From Chionoecetes opilio (taxonomy: Eukaryota > Arthropoda > Malacostraca > Decapoda > Majidae), in assembly GCA_016584305.1 (NCBI GenBank), contig JACEEZ010023454.1:261374-325373 (forward strand): DNA of 64,000 nt, read 5' to 3'. Positions 48,592 through 59,397 of this stretch are shown one piece after another. The stretch's first letter is position 1, and each line of letters starts with the position of its first letter. The notes under the pieces are model-generated. The model had not been told where the DNA came from and made no database searches. It worked only from the letters and a program-made list of their open reading frames with translations. The position numbers were made by a program, and so were the translations under genes.

Positions 48592-49261
48592 TACACACGT
48601 TCGCTTATATCATTATAGAAGGCTCGCTTCCAGCCTGCCAATGACGAGATATTCGTTGGTATGCCTGAGAGTTTGCGACAAGAGGTGACTTTATTCTATG
48701 CTGATGCAGTCAAGATCAAGACCACTCGAGAAAACTATAAAGAACTCCTTCAACTGTGTCAGATATTCCTTGGGGGTTCATCAGATAGACAGCCTAGCTT
48801 CCGTGCACCCGGTACAATTATTCACAATGCACGGTGGATGGCTAAGGCTTTATACTCGCTGAAGATATTCCTGTTTCAAGACCAGACAAAGCTGATGACA
48901 GTAAAGGAAAAGGTTGCCTTGACACAATTTTTTCTCTTTATCTCACTTGTTTATGCACGCTATTGGCACGAGGCTTCCTTGCCGGAGAAAGCCCCACTCA
49001 ACGACTTAAACTTCCTTGTTCTTCTCCATAAATACCTTCTTTTCCCTACTTAGTATCAGGGAGGCTGCGATCAAGGCGCTCTGTCGCCATTTATGGTATT
49101 TCTCTGAACACCTCGTGCCTCGCGCCCTCTTTGATGATCGCATTGACGAGCAGACGAAAACGGCCATGGTTGACCACTTGTCACGTCCCCCAAATCGAAC
49201 AATCTTGAAGCGGTCGGACGGGCAGGAGTTTAACCATCATGATGGTCAAACTCCTTCCTAA
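46388..49261 (+). pseudogene. Uncharacterised transposon protein with RNase H-like features, split by a Helitron
   Basis: Pieces: 46388-46708, 46765-46977, 47054-47608, then 48620-49261 after the Helitron. Readable motifs: KVFRKLMFHHQVNGLTVSES; LLLHWDGKLLPNIAG (possible first catalytic Asp); IVFDTTTSNTGLKIGACTLL (possible second); WIACRHHMFEVIL (HH); then APGTIIHNARWMAKALYSLK and HLWYFSEHLVPRALFDDRI. This D..D..HH pattern resembles the RNase H-like core of hAT-type DDE enzymes, by inference only. The protein type is widespread in aquatic invertebrates and lacks a named function that I know. Several frameshifts. Confidence 0.65.
47687..48619 (-). mobile_element. Non-autonomous Helitron, copy B
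   Basis: Same ends as copy A, with a longer minisatellite (about 47830-48300) and a longer CA tract (about 48494-48587). One substitution disrupts the terminal hairpin (GGGTGG). Confidence 0.9.
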
Positions 49262-49503
49262 ATAATAAGTAATAACTAATAATGATATTGAAGGTGTCTT
49301 CAAAACCAGGAATAAATGAAGTAAAAAATATCTATTTTATTTAAAAATTGAAAAAAAGTACATATGGTTGGTACCTCTAAATACAGCCAAATATTTATGA
49401 TTTTCAGCATGCAAACTCCCGTTGTGATATGGAACAGGATTCGCCTTGTGGAGAAATGACAAATAATTTCTTTTGTTTTTTGGGCCACCCTAATGTGCAT
49501 GTT

Positions 49504-49504
<1 letters not shown>

Positions 49505-49561
<57 letters not shown>

Positions 49562-49562
49562 A
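49505..49562. repeat. (AT)n-(GT)n microsatellite
   Basis: Short AT tract followed by GT tract just beyond the transposon end. Confidence 0.92.
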
Positions 49563-49712
49563 TGAGCGTGAAAAATACAATAACAGAAAATAGCATTATG
49601 ATATTATCGTATATACGTATCATTATTTTAAAAGATGTATTTATTGGGTACACTTTGATTAGTAATGAAGACAGAGTGTTGAAAGGTTGGTGTACGACAA
49701 TAACAGCCAGGA

Positions 49713-49801
49713 CTATATAAAGGCTCCTCGCAGCCTTAGTGTTTTAAGCAGGACGAGCTGGGTGGTCGAGGCAGCTCCCGCAACACCTTCCCATCTTCAG
49801 G
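49713..49801 (+). promoter_or_regulatory. Candidate TATA promoter with first exon and splice donor
   Basis: TATATAAAGGC at 49714-49724, about 30 bp later a plausible start region (CAGCCTTAGTG), then about 60 bp of GC-rich leader ending CAG/GGTGAGT at 49799-49806. Spacing suits an arthropod core promoter and 5' UTR exon. No downstream coding exon was found before transposon sequence begins. Confidence 0.45.
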
Positions 49802-49965
49802 GTGAGTGAGTGATGACTGATAGTGAGTGATGAGCAAGATTACTCTTCATTATACTCAAAGACAAATCATGTCAGATAAATTCACGTACATAGCAAGTGA
49901 CCGGGATCTCAAAATTACTTTAAATGTTTTGGGTATTTATAGTGCAATTAGTCGTCTCCGTGGTG

Positions 49966-50040
49966 TAGTGGCTACCGCGCCTAGCTACAGATATGTAGGC
50001 CCTGGTTCGAATCCGGATTGCATAGTCCCCAACTTCATGT
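49966..50040 (+). mobile_element. tRNA-like SINE head
   Basis: CTCCGTGGTGTAGTGGCTAC (A box) and GGTTCGAATCC (B box). No mature tRNA fold with anticodon stem is evident; it is likely a SINE head. Confidence 0.7.
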
Positions 50041-50049
50041 AGTCAGGGG

Positions 50050-51649
50050 GCTTAATCTCCAAAATAACACAGATTGTTCAAATTGTTCCACAAGCACCAT
50101 TTTTGGTACATTAGTAGATATGACCATATCCTACCAATTTCTTGAGGGAGCCAAGCTAGGCTCTCGCTGTGATGGCCATCTTAGACCAATCCAAGATGGC
50201 CGCCATACGGAGTAAGCAAATGCAATAACTTGCGAACTAAAAGTAGTAGAACCATAAGTGATACCACTTTTGGGGGGTTTTTGAGCATAAGGAGTTCATT
50301 TCTGGCATAATTTTTCAGATTATAAGTGAAGGTCATGTGATAAGGTCGTATTTAAGGATATTTGTTGACACATTATGTGTTTTTTCTTTCTTTCAGAAGA
50401 TCACAGGATACAGTGTCATGTTATATTTAATACCATGTCTTGTACTAATGAAGAGATACATGCTTTGATAAGTTGACTGTCTCTCCATGGTTGACGCAGG
50501 TTTGACGTTCTAGACATAGAAGGCGGACCTTCATCATAGCATAAGTAAGATAGCTTAAGATTTCATTCCAGTCACCATTGTGGCGTCACCACATAGACGC
50601 ACCACATATAATAGACGGCGACATTAAACATCATTTACATATCAGATTATACATGTGCGTGTATTTTAGATTGCCTTATTTGTATATGGTAAACTACACA
50701 GCAATACTATCAATATGTGACTGGTATCCTTTTATTTTCAGGACATGGCGTATAATGAGAAAACTCTTTCAACGGGAACAGTCTTCATAACTACATTAAG
50801 ACACTGAACATCCTGCTTACTATCTACCAAGTTGAACATGACTTCCACAGACACTATTGAAACTGATTGGACACTCTGCTGCCTTTGCTATTCAAAGAAA
50901 AAGGAGTTGTTAGTGAATCCAACAGAACAGGGATTGTCAACACTTGAAAGAGATCTGCTTGATTTCGTACAACTCAATGCTCTACCTTCCATTGTCAAGA
51001 TTAGTCGGATAGATGATGGCTCAGGAATTGCAGCAGCCCTTCACTCACATGGTGCAGTGTACCATAAGTCTTGTCGGAGTATGTGTAACAGTTACAGGGT
51101 AAAACGTGTGCGTGACTGCTTGGAGAAGGAAATGGAAGAGGCAGCAGAAACAAGTCCTAAGAAGCTCAGGTCCAGTTTTGGCCCTCGTCCGGACCCTCAA
51201 ACCTTGCATTGTATAGTTTGTGAGGGTGAGGATCAGTGTGAATTGCGCAAAGCATTAACGTCGATGAACACCTGAAGGATTGGGCAAAAACAACCAAGAA
51301 CTGTTTGTTATATTCTCGCTTGACTGCACGTTCTGATACCCACGCAATGGATGTTTATTATCATGTCAAATGTTACTGGCGGCTTCGTGACTCTGCTCGT
51401 GAAGTAGAGCGCCAGTCTTCATCTACTGATGGACCTTCCGAAACCCCTTTCGAGTCCATGGTCATGGCACAGTTGATCACGTTTGTTGATGATTCTCGTA
51501 CAGAGGTATTAAAGCTGTCTGCATTACGAGAATTATACAAGACAATGATGGCAGACACAGGGCGTCCCTGTTCGGGAAGAGAGCCACATGCCACAAGATT
51601 CAAAGATCATATGCTCCATCATCTTCCAGAGTGGACTGAGTTCGAGCAA
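50050..51649 (+). mobile_element. Second member of the fold-back element family (one arm)
   Basis: The leader resembles 14257-14640: AAGCACCATTTTTGGTACAT, AAGATGGCCGCCATAC. The gene follows. The element is cut at 51650, where the left arm of the large inverted duplication begins. Confidence 0.6.
50838..51649 (+). pseudogene. Zinc-binding-like element protein, second family member
   Basis: Starts MTSTDTIETDWTLCCLC. Features: CCLCYSKKKELLVNP, VYHKSCRSMCNSYRVKR, HCIVCEGEDQCEL, a frameshift near 51262, then DVYYHVKCYWRLRD, VMAQLITFVDDSRTEVLKLS and RFKDHMLHHLPEW. Block order matches the 14.6-kb protein. The reading ends within a few codons of the point where that left-arm copy also ends. Spaced Cys/His pairs suggest metal binding. 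Function unknown to me. Confidence 0.65.
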
Positions 51650-52020
51650 ACCCTCGGGCAAGTGGGCTGTCAAGACAAGTGCCCTCGGAGTAATGTTCTC
51701 AGGTGTCACTGATATTACTACTGTCAACATGAAACATCCAGTGTTGGACGCGGTTTCTGCACAGCAGTGCGGGTATGAACTCTGCTTCAGATGAAGTATT
51801 TGAGGCCTGGTGACCAGTGAGGTGGACAACCCGGCCCAGCCTGGTCATGAGACCGTCACGGGTCACTACCTGGAACAACACAACGAGGAGTCATCGCTCC
51901 AGTGGACAATATAGTACCACCAGTCAGTGCTTTGTCTCGCTGAGACACACATTGTGGCAACACCTTGTTGCCTCCATTCTCATGGCGGCGATGACGCCGC
52001 GCCAGCGCATGCTGTTGGCT

Positions 52021-52470
52021 TTATAGGCACATATGTTTATCCCTACATGTACATCTCATGCATGCACCTTTTTCTGCTAATAATTTCCATGTTTTAAGAT
52101 TATTCCTATGACGTGTCACGCCCATGCCACGTCATCTACCACATGCTACAAGAGGACAGCACCTCACAGAGACGGCCACACCCTGACAGCGGGCACCCCC
52201 TGACCACGCCCGGCTACGCCCGCTGGTACCAGACGCCACGACGACAGAGATATAAAGACAGTCAGTGTGTGTGGTTGTGTGCGTCACCTAGACATTATTT
52301 GTGGTGAATACATTATTTGATGCACTGTGATTTAACAGAGAACTTTAATTACAACGTGCTGTATACGGACGATTCACTCTGTTCAATAGATCGAATAATA
52401 ATTATAAAACCACTGAGTGTTTATACTTGCCCGCCACTCGGCCTGTGATCACGCCTTCCACGCTTACTCA
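52021..52470 (+). repeat. LTR- or promoter-like module in the left arm
   Basis: Paired GACGTGTCACGCC and GCCACGTCATC motifs, then TATAAAGACAGTCAGTG, then a possible splice donor ACGTAAGT at 52469. Related, more decayed blocks occur at 961-1300. The inverted copy is at about 62330-62820. Confidence 0.5.
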
Positions 52471-52515
52471 AACGTAAGTATATGTTATCTCATACGTAGG
52501 AACGTATGTATGGGG

Positions 52516-52764
52516 CTAACGAAGCGATGCACATGTGTACCCTGCAAGCAGGGCACCAAGCACACCCACCACCACCACACACACACCGATCACGAACCAG
52601 AGCACAAATTCCTTGTGCTCCTTCTCGGCCGTTTGGATCTGCCTTTGCAGATAGGCCAGACGCTCCTCCCTGCCCACCAGCAGGGGCAGCACCTCCCGCC
52701 AGCTGTCACAGCCGGGGAAGTCGCACTCGGCCAGGGGGTCCCGTGTAGTGGGGGGACCAGCCAC
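52516..52764 (-). CDS. Small ORF with C-terminal membrane helix
   Basis: 82 codons: CDFPGCDSWREVLPLLVGRE, a charged helix (ERLAYLQRQIQTAEKEHKEF), then a hydrophobic segment (VLWFVIGVCVVVVGVLGALL). The right-arm copy (about 62077-62325, + strand) has a premature stop (CAG to TAG at about 62204). A different open frame overlaps upstream (MVRFGTTASLSSEDSETTHF, then TLVGKVRERLVA), and the two may be one gene with a frameshift. It looks like a tail-anchored or single-pass protein, but I recognise no family. Bias toward third-position G/C suggests real coding history. Confidence 0.4.
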   Translation of the reverse strand: MAGPPTTRDPLAECDFPGCDSWREVLPLLVGREERLAYLQRQIQTAEKEHKEFVLWFVIGVCVVVVGVLGALLAGYTCASLR

Positions 52765-53533
52765 GAAGCGGCCACCAGGCGCTCCCGCACCTTGCCCACG
52801 AGGGTGAGTACCGTGTTGGGCCCGGCGGCATATTCCCCAACTCTATGGAAGTGTGTGGTTTCCGAGTCCTCACTCGAAAGGCTGGCTGTAGTTCCGAAAC
52901 GAACCATAGGATTTTCTCGAAAATACCCTCATTGTGATTCCCACACAAAGTTACGCTAGGCCCAGCCAAACCTAACCTACCCTAACCGTAACCTAACGTA
53001 GCTTAACTTGACGTGTTCAAGAGTAAACGCGATATACTGTTCCCGGAAACGGGAATATGCGGCCCGGCGACCCGCCACACCCTCACTGCCTGACGGAGCT
53101 TGTCGGCAGTGTAAGTAACATAATCTATAAGATCATGGTAATATGTTATTGATGTTTTCTGTTGACAATCACTGAGCAGCGTCACCGCAATGCAACTGTA
53201 ATATTTTCTGCTCACACGCTATATCATTACCCATTGACTAGTGATTAATTTGACTTACATTTAATATTTTTGTTTCTTTTACGCTGCCCTCCCAGTACAA
53301 CCTGATTACCAGCCTACCTGGTGTTGGTGATGTGTTAATCTATATAGCTCACATACGACACAGTGTTGGTCATGGCTTGCTGGCCAGCAGGACACCCTCA
53401 TCTCCACAACTATACTTATCTTGCTGATTGTTTCCCTCTACTTTGTACTCCGCTGTTGTTCTAAGGAAAAGACCTGAATGACCTAAATCACATTGCGTAC
53501 GAAGTTATAAAGCAAAAGGCTTTTATAGTAATA

Positions 53534-54189
53534 CTAGCCGCAAAGCCGCACTCCGGGCGGACTTTTTGGCTATCTCCTGCGGAGGGCTATTGGTGGGCCT
53601 TCGGCCCACCAAACACAGACTCTCCAGATAGCCCCTTCTAACTTTCCTGAAATCATAGATGTAGAAATGTATATGTATTAACGCCAACCCATTCACATCA
53701 CCCCCAACCCATTCACTCACCCATTACCATCACCCCCCACCCATTCACTCACCCATTACCCATCACCCCCCACTCATTCAGTCACCCATTACCCATCACC
53801 ACACACCCATTCACTCACCCATTACCCATCACCCCCCCCCTATTCCCTCACCCATCACCCCCCACCCATTCACTCACCCACCCATCACCCCACACCCATT
53901 ACCCATCACCCCACCCATTCACTCACCCATTACCCATCACCCTACATCAAGGTTTCCTCAATTCTCGCAACCCACTTATTTTTACACAATTCTCGCTAAT
54001 AGGCTACTAAAAATAAAAATAATTAAAAGTGATCGGATCATCTCATAAGTGGACTTAAAATGTGCCTCTGGTCGACCCGGCTCCACAACTGTGCCATATG
54101 ATGGGATTGGGGCACTGGGGGCGGCACCTATCGCGGACACACAGACACACACACACACACACACACACTTTCGCTTATATTATTATAGA
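53534..54189 (-). mobile_element. Non-autonomous Helitron, copy C (left arm)
   Basis: Same termini as copy A (CTAG at 53534-53537). It is the mirror of copy E and was therefore present before the inverted duplication formed. Confidence 0.9.
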
Positions 54190-54529
54190 AGATGATATAT
54201 CTAGTTTTTCCTTGAATCAATGCAGACTTTTTTCCAGCTATTATCTCTTTTTTATTGTCCATTCCAAGCATCTATACTACTTAGGTATAAGCAATACTTC
54301 TTTATGTTATTCAATCATTTTCACTTTCTCAAATATTTCCCTCGTGTCCCCTCAAATATCCAGCTTTTTTTTCTTTTTCTTTTTCTTGTTAGTTGGTCAT
54401 TTGCGTTTGTCCTTGAGTTTTAGTATTGTTAATGATTATAATTATAGATGTCTCGCATCGCACCATTCTTCTTTACCATATACTCAAGTTAAAGTTTTAG
54501 CTGTCGTGCCACTGCGGTCCCCTGCCTAA

Positions 54530-55710
54530 TGCCACATGCGTAACATGCGTAACATGAAGTCAGTACACAAGTTTCGAATGAGTTTGCATGTCTCAGTTTT
54601 CAGTGTGAAAAAAATTGGAGCCTCAGACTGGAAGAACGTATTATAACTATTGAACTTACCCAAGTTGTAATCCAGAAATTCGAGGTAGGCTTGGGTAAGC
54701 TTGTTTTTCAAGGCAGTAACAATCATATCATTTACATGTGTTGGGTCACTAAATGTTAATTCTGTGAAATAAAGCTCCAATGCATCCCACTGTTCTACCT
54801 AGCAATCTTTTCACACATGCCTGTACAGACAACCACCTGGTTTGGCCTGGAGCCAGGATTTTATGAGGTTCAATATCAACAAATTTTTGAAACTCTTTGA
54901 ATGCATGTTGCCTCCTGGAGCTAAGACTAAATTAAGTGTGCAAAAATGTTACGGCATAAATCTTCAACATATTTTGGGAGTTTGAGGCAAGCATTTGATG
55001 CACATAGATGAATCATGTGGCATGAACATTTGACAATTATGACTTGAGGCAAATATTCTTTTAACAATGTAGCTACTGAATGGTTGGCTCCCATCATCAC
55101 ATTTGTAGTGTCAAAACAAAACCCAACAATATTATTAACAGGAATGTTTTTTGATGTGAAACATTCCTTCATGGCATTGAACAGTCCTACAGCTGAGCTA
55201 TCATTAACCTCTATCAAATCTACGAAAGAGTTTTCAAGTTTATCTTTCTCAAAATATTGTGCTAATACGCACAATTGTTTAGTTGTACTCCTGTCTGTTG
55301 TCTCATCTATAATTACAGAAAAAAGCCTTTCACGTAAGATTCCAAAGAGTTCAGTGCCGATCGAAAATGCTTTCCAAACACTTGTCTTATTATGTTTGAG
55401 GCTCTTTGCTTCCCTAGTTTTACTTTTTTTAAAGACATCGCATCAGGAAACATGGCTTTTAGGAGGTCTAGTAAGGGTTCACATAAGGAAATGGGCAAGT
55501 GATGTTCTGATAGAAAAGCACACACCCGAAGTTCAATTTTCCGTGCAGACTTTTCGATTGGGTCATTTGCATTAATAAAACTGGCAACTGACTTTGTCTT
55601 AAAGAAATTTCACCAATTTTCGTCATCTGGTGAAAATTTTCGTCATCTGGCAACACTAAACCCGCCCAGAGCAGAGACAGAAAACGGGGATCTATGAAGG
55701 GTGACACCAG
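54530..55710 (-). pseudogene. hAT-like transposase (SCAND3/ZBED5-type)
   Basis: Minus strand. LCEPLLDLLKAMFPDAMSLK, then a frameshift, then LCVLAQYFEKDKLENSFVDL-type text: NSFVDLIEVNDSSAVGLFNA, GFCFDTTNVMMGANHSVATL and VKCSCHMIHLCASNACLKLP. These are the catalytic region of domesticated-type hAT proteins. The C-terminus runs into the inner edge of the left arm at 54545. A 5' terminal repeat CAGTGCTTCCC lies at about 55919 in reverse. Confidence 0.8.
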
Positions 55711-55907
55711 TAGGTTTCCGCTAGCCTTACATAAATAAAGTTTCGTGTGTATAAAAAATGAAAATTAAACACTGATTTTACGTCAATGAATCCTTTGAAT
55801 TTGAATAAAAAAAACTGACAAACACCTGATTACCCTAGATTATGCATTACCCTAACCGCTACCCTAGAAGGGGTCTTATTACCCTAGTTTAGGGTATTAT
55901 ACCCTAA

Positions 55908-55919
55908 AAGGGAAGCACT
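55908..55919 (-). repeat. hAT terminal repeat (single end)
   Basis: GGGAAGCACTG, reverse complement CAGTGCTTCCC, directly adjoining RTE sequence. The opposite end is missing, probably lost at the inverted-duplication breakpoint. Confidence 0.6.
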
Positions 55920-56945
55920 GGGCCTCACCCGCAGCTTTGAGGAGCTCCGCACTCATATTATAAACAGTAGCTGCCTTTCCGCCCCACAGCCCCTCCTCTA
56001 TCTCACTGCTACTATCCTACCGTGGTTCGGACGAGGCCACATTAAATCCAATGACCCCTCTGCTATACGGAAGTAATCTTACCCTTTTTTACGCTGCTGC
56101 AAAACTTTATACTCCTACAATCCACTCCGTTCCGCTCGCCTTCCCCTCTCTATCAGTGGTTCGGATCCCACGAAAAACTGTAGGTCCCTCCGCTCTACGG
56201 AGTCCTTCTTCCCCTGTCCAATCTCTGAAAAAAAAATTAAAAAAACAAAAAAACACTTTTAATCTCAGACTTCTTTCACTAAATTTTTCACAATTTCCTT
56301 CCTCCTGTTTGTATATGTTGGAACGCGAGAGATGTAGTGGAGAAATGACGCCAGCCGTCCGTGCGGGGTGCCGTGGCGTTTGGGGGTGTGCGCGCGTACA
56401 TGGCAGTGACAGAAAAAGCAAAACAAACCCAAAACAAGACAAGAAACAAACAACAACAACAACAACAAAAACAAGATAAGAAGAAAGAAGAGAAGAAGAA
56501 AGAAGAACGAAGAGAAGAAGAAAACAAGTCAAATCTGAAGAAAGAAAAAAAGAACAAAAACCAAAACTGAAGAACTGGTGGGGTTGCGGGGGTGGGCGCG
56601 GGGTTGTCCTGGGTGTGTCCGGAGCACCATCTTCCGAGGCCCATGTCCTGCCAAGCCGCCCCAGAGTGGTTTCTGTTTGCTCGTGCGAGATGGGAAAGCG
56701 TGTCGTTAGGTCGAGATCGACTCACAACAAAAACATACAAACACATACAGCACCTGGGTCAAGCCCCGGAGACTTTTTCTCTTCCTAGCCTCCTTTCTCT
56801 CACCCATCTATTCTTCTCCCTGTCCCCACTTCCCCATCTCCTGCTTTCTCTTTTTATATTCTGATTCTGATTCGCCCCACAGCTTTGCTACAGCCTCTCT
56901 GACTTCGTCATGAGAGGGTGCGGTTTCGTCATTGGGAGGATCGGC
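55920..56945 (-). pseudogene. RTE-type LINE fragment split by a retroposon
   Basis: Minus strand. 56945-56873 reads DETAPSHDEVREAVAKLW and 55989-55920 reads MSAELLKAAGEA, contiguous in intact RTE. They are separated by an 883-bp insertion. Confidence 0.8.
55990..56872 (+). mobile_element. Retroposon with 10-bp target duplication
   Basis: Flanked by CGCCCCACAG at 55980-55989 and 56873-56882. Starts C-rich and ends with a short repeated tail (ATTCTGATTCTGATT), as in tailed LINE or SINE copies. Internal A- and AAG-rich tracts. Carries no recognisable protein; family unknown. Confidence 0.75.
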
Positions 56946-57095
56946 ATCCACTGCCCGTGGATGAATCTAGTCTAATCTAATCTAAAAACCTAATGAAACT
57001 TGTTATTCTTTTTTCATTATAATTTTCCTCAAATAATGGAAACTATAGTAATAACAGAGAACACGTGTCCGCTTGCTTTACTGAATAAGACAAAA

Positions 57096-58748
57096 TCTAT
57101 AATAATATAAGCGAAAGTGTGTCTGTCTGTCTGTCTGTGTGTCCGCGATAGGTGCCGCCCCCTGTGGCAGATTCCCATCATATGGGACAGTTTTGGAACC
57201 AGGTCGACCAGGGGAACATTTTAAGGCCACTTTGGGGATGATCCGATCACTTTCTTTCTTTTTTTTTTTTAGTAGCCTATTAGCGAGAATTGTGAGAAAA
57301 AAAAAAGTGGGTTGCGAGAATTGAGGAAACCTTGATGTAGGGTGATGGGTAATGGGTGTGGGGTGATGGGTGAGTGAATGGGTGGGGGGTGATGGGTGAC
57401 GGAATAGGTGGGGGGTGATGGGTAATGGGTGAGTGAATGGGTGTGTGGTGATAAGTAATGGGTGAGTGAATGGGTGTGTGGTGATGGGTAATGGGTGAGT
57501 GAATAGGTAGGGGGTGATGGGTAATGGGTGAGTGAATGGGGGGGGGTGATGGGTAATGGGTGAGTGAATGGGTGGGGTGTGATGGGTAATGGGTGAGTGA
57601 ATGGGTGTGGGGTGATGGGTAATGGGTGAGTGAATGGGTGGGGGGTGATGGGTAATGGGTGAGTGAATGGGTGTGTGGTGATGAGTAATGGGTGAGTGAA
57701 TGGGTGGATGGGGGTGATGGGTAATGGGTGAGTGAATCAATCAATCATTGGGGGCATACGCCGGGGGGAGCGTCGCCTCGCCCACTCTACGACGCCACTC
57801 CCGGGGGTCACCCCGCGCGAGTTCCCATGCAGGCTCCTTTCCCATACCAAGCAGCTCTCGACAAGAAACATCAACTTGCCCCAGCCACGAGCCTTGTGGG
57901 CGCCCCCTTGGCCTCCTCCACGCCGGATTGTCTCTTACAGATACAATCTGATGGGAAGGATCGGTTTCAGGGTAGCGTGCCACATGCCCATATAGCCGAA
58001 GTTGGCGCTGACGGACTATGCAGGTAATAGGCCTAGATTCAGTCTCACGGTGCAATCGCTGATTTGACACGTAATTATCCCAGCGATACCCCATGATTCT
58101 GCAAAGACATTTATTACCAAAGGCATTGATTCGTCTCTTCAAGTCACTATTTAGTGTCCATGTCTCACAACCATAGAGTAAGACAGGGATCACAAGCGAC
58201 TTGAAGATCTGGATCTTTGTCCTCCTGCACAGGTACCGACAACGCCAAATACTCCCGCTGAGCGAGTCCATAGCACCGTGGGCTATGCCAATCCGCCGTA
58301 AGGCTTCTTGACGTGACTCGCCGTCATTATGGACTGCGCTACCAAGGTATGTAAAACTTTCCAAGATCTCAATGTCCTCGCCACACGCATGAACAGACTG
58401 TACTGCTTCATCTAGTAAGTCTCCAAGCACCTGGACCTTGGTCTTGAGCTAGGAGACCTCAAGTCCCAAAGGCTTTGCCTCCTCGTGCAGCGCCTCGAGA
58501 GCCATCACCAGGACCTCCAGCGACTCAGCAAAGATAGCTGCATCATCGTGAACTGCATCATCTGATTAGATTACTGCATCATCGTGAGTGAATGGGTGGG
58601 GGTAATACATACATTTCTACATCCATGATTTCAGGAAAGTTAGAAGGGGCTATCTGGAGAGTCTGTGTTTGGTGGGCCTTTTGGCCCACCAATAGCCTTC
58701 CGCAGGAGTTGGCCAAAAAGTCCGCCCGGAGTGCGGCTTTGCGGCTAG
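57096..58748 (+). mobile_element. Non-autonomous Helitron, copy D (contains an RTE insertion)
   Basis: Starts TCTATAATAATATAAGCGAA after an A, followed by GTCT repeats. Ends with the terminal hairpin and CTAG before T at 58748. The minisatellite is split by the RTE at 57738-58583. Confidence 0.9.
57738..58583 (-). mobile_element. RTE-type LINE, 5' truncated, in Helitron D
   Basis: Minus strand from 58583 to 57738. Reads through EEAKPLGLEVS, DIEILESFTYLGSAVHNDGE, RTKIQIFKSLVIPVLLYGCE, TCIVRQRQLRLYGHVARYPE and RRRVGEATLPPAYAPND, the full RTE C-terminus. The stop codon falls within the terminal ATTG repeat tail, so there is almost no 3' UTR. Flanked by GTGAGTGAAT at 57728-57737 and 58584-58593. 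One nonsense change near 58450. The 5' junction repeats GATGATGCAG three times. Confidence 0.88.
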
Positions 58749-59041
58749 TAATACTCATAAAACAACAAACAGATAATTTATCTAAGATTGCTGTCCATTT
58801 CTGATAACACATTACTGGTCAACGATCACTGATAACCTGAACAATCCGTGTATTGACGAGATATCTAATCTGCATTGCGAACACAATGATAGCGACACCA
58901 TCTTATCTCCCATGAGGTTCCCGAGGCTCAGTCTGTGTTCGGTGTAAGAGTGACAGAAGCTTAGTGTCAACTTTACTTTTGATGTCGTCGCCAGTTCCTT
59001 GTTTGGGCACGCAGCGAGAGAGGCAAGTATATAGACATGAC
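58749..59041. other. Spacer sequence, nothing recognised
   Basis: Unique sequence between Helitron D and the right arm. Confidence 0.5.
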
Positions 59042-59397
59042 TGTTACGCATGTGGCATTAGGTAGGTGACCGCAGTGGCACGACAGCTAAAACTTTAACT
59101 TGAGTATATGGTAAAGAAGAATGGTGCGATGCGAGACATCTATAATTATAATCATTAACAATACTAAAACTCAAGGACAAACGCAAATGACCAACTAACA
59201 AGAAAAAGAAAAAGAAAAAAAAGCTGGATATTTGAGGGGACACGAGGGAAATATTTGAGAAAGTGAAAATGATTGAATAACATAAAGAAGTATTGCTTAT
59301 ACCTAAGTAGTATAGATGCTTGGAATGGACAATAAAAAAGAGATAATAGCTGGAAAAAAGTCTGCATTGATTCAAGGAAAAACTAGATATATCATCT

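Larger units (their letters stand above)
45451..49493 (+). mobile_element. 4.0-kb DNA transposon, TTAGGGTGGCCC ends, 6-bp target duplication
   Basis: Ends TTAGGGTGGCCCAAAAA (45451) and its complement (to 49493), with weaker inverted similarity for about 140 bp (shared CTCCACAAGGC and TATTTAGAGGT). Flanked by TGTGCA at 45445-45450 and 49494-49499. It carries a + strand gene in pieces and is interrupted by two Helitrons (45633-46334, 47687-48619). A 6-bp duplication is unusual; the superfamily is not assigned (IS3EU or Dada would be candidates to test). Confidence 0.82.
51650..54545 (+). repeat. Large inverted duplication, left arm
   Basis: 2.9 kb, inverted and highly similar to 59042-63192. 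Contents in order: unassigned sequence; promoter/LTR-like module (52021-52470); small membrane ORF on the minus strand; CCTAA-rich stretch (52968-53000); Helitron copy C; T-rich unassigned sequence. Confidence 0.95.

Noticed and set aside
45633..48619. CRISPR-like array from the regularly repeated 28-30 bp units
   Set aside because: Units are directly adjacent variants without unique spacers, inside eukaryotic Helitrons.
49966..50040. A functional tRNA gene
   Set aside because: Only the A- and B-box regions are convincing; no clean cloverleaf with anticodon arm was seen, and similar heads recur in SINEs here.
54062..54529. ORF repeated at 54062-54529 and 59058-59525 as a conserved gene
   Set aside because: Its presence twice is due to the inverted duplication. 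The translation is T-rich low-complexity text following a Helitron end.
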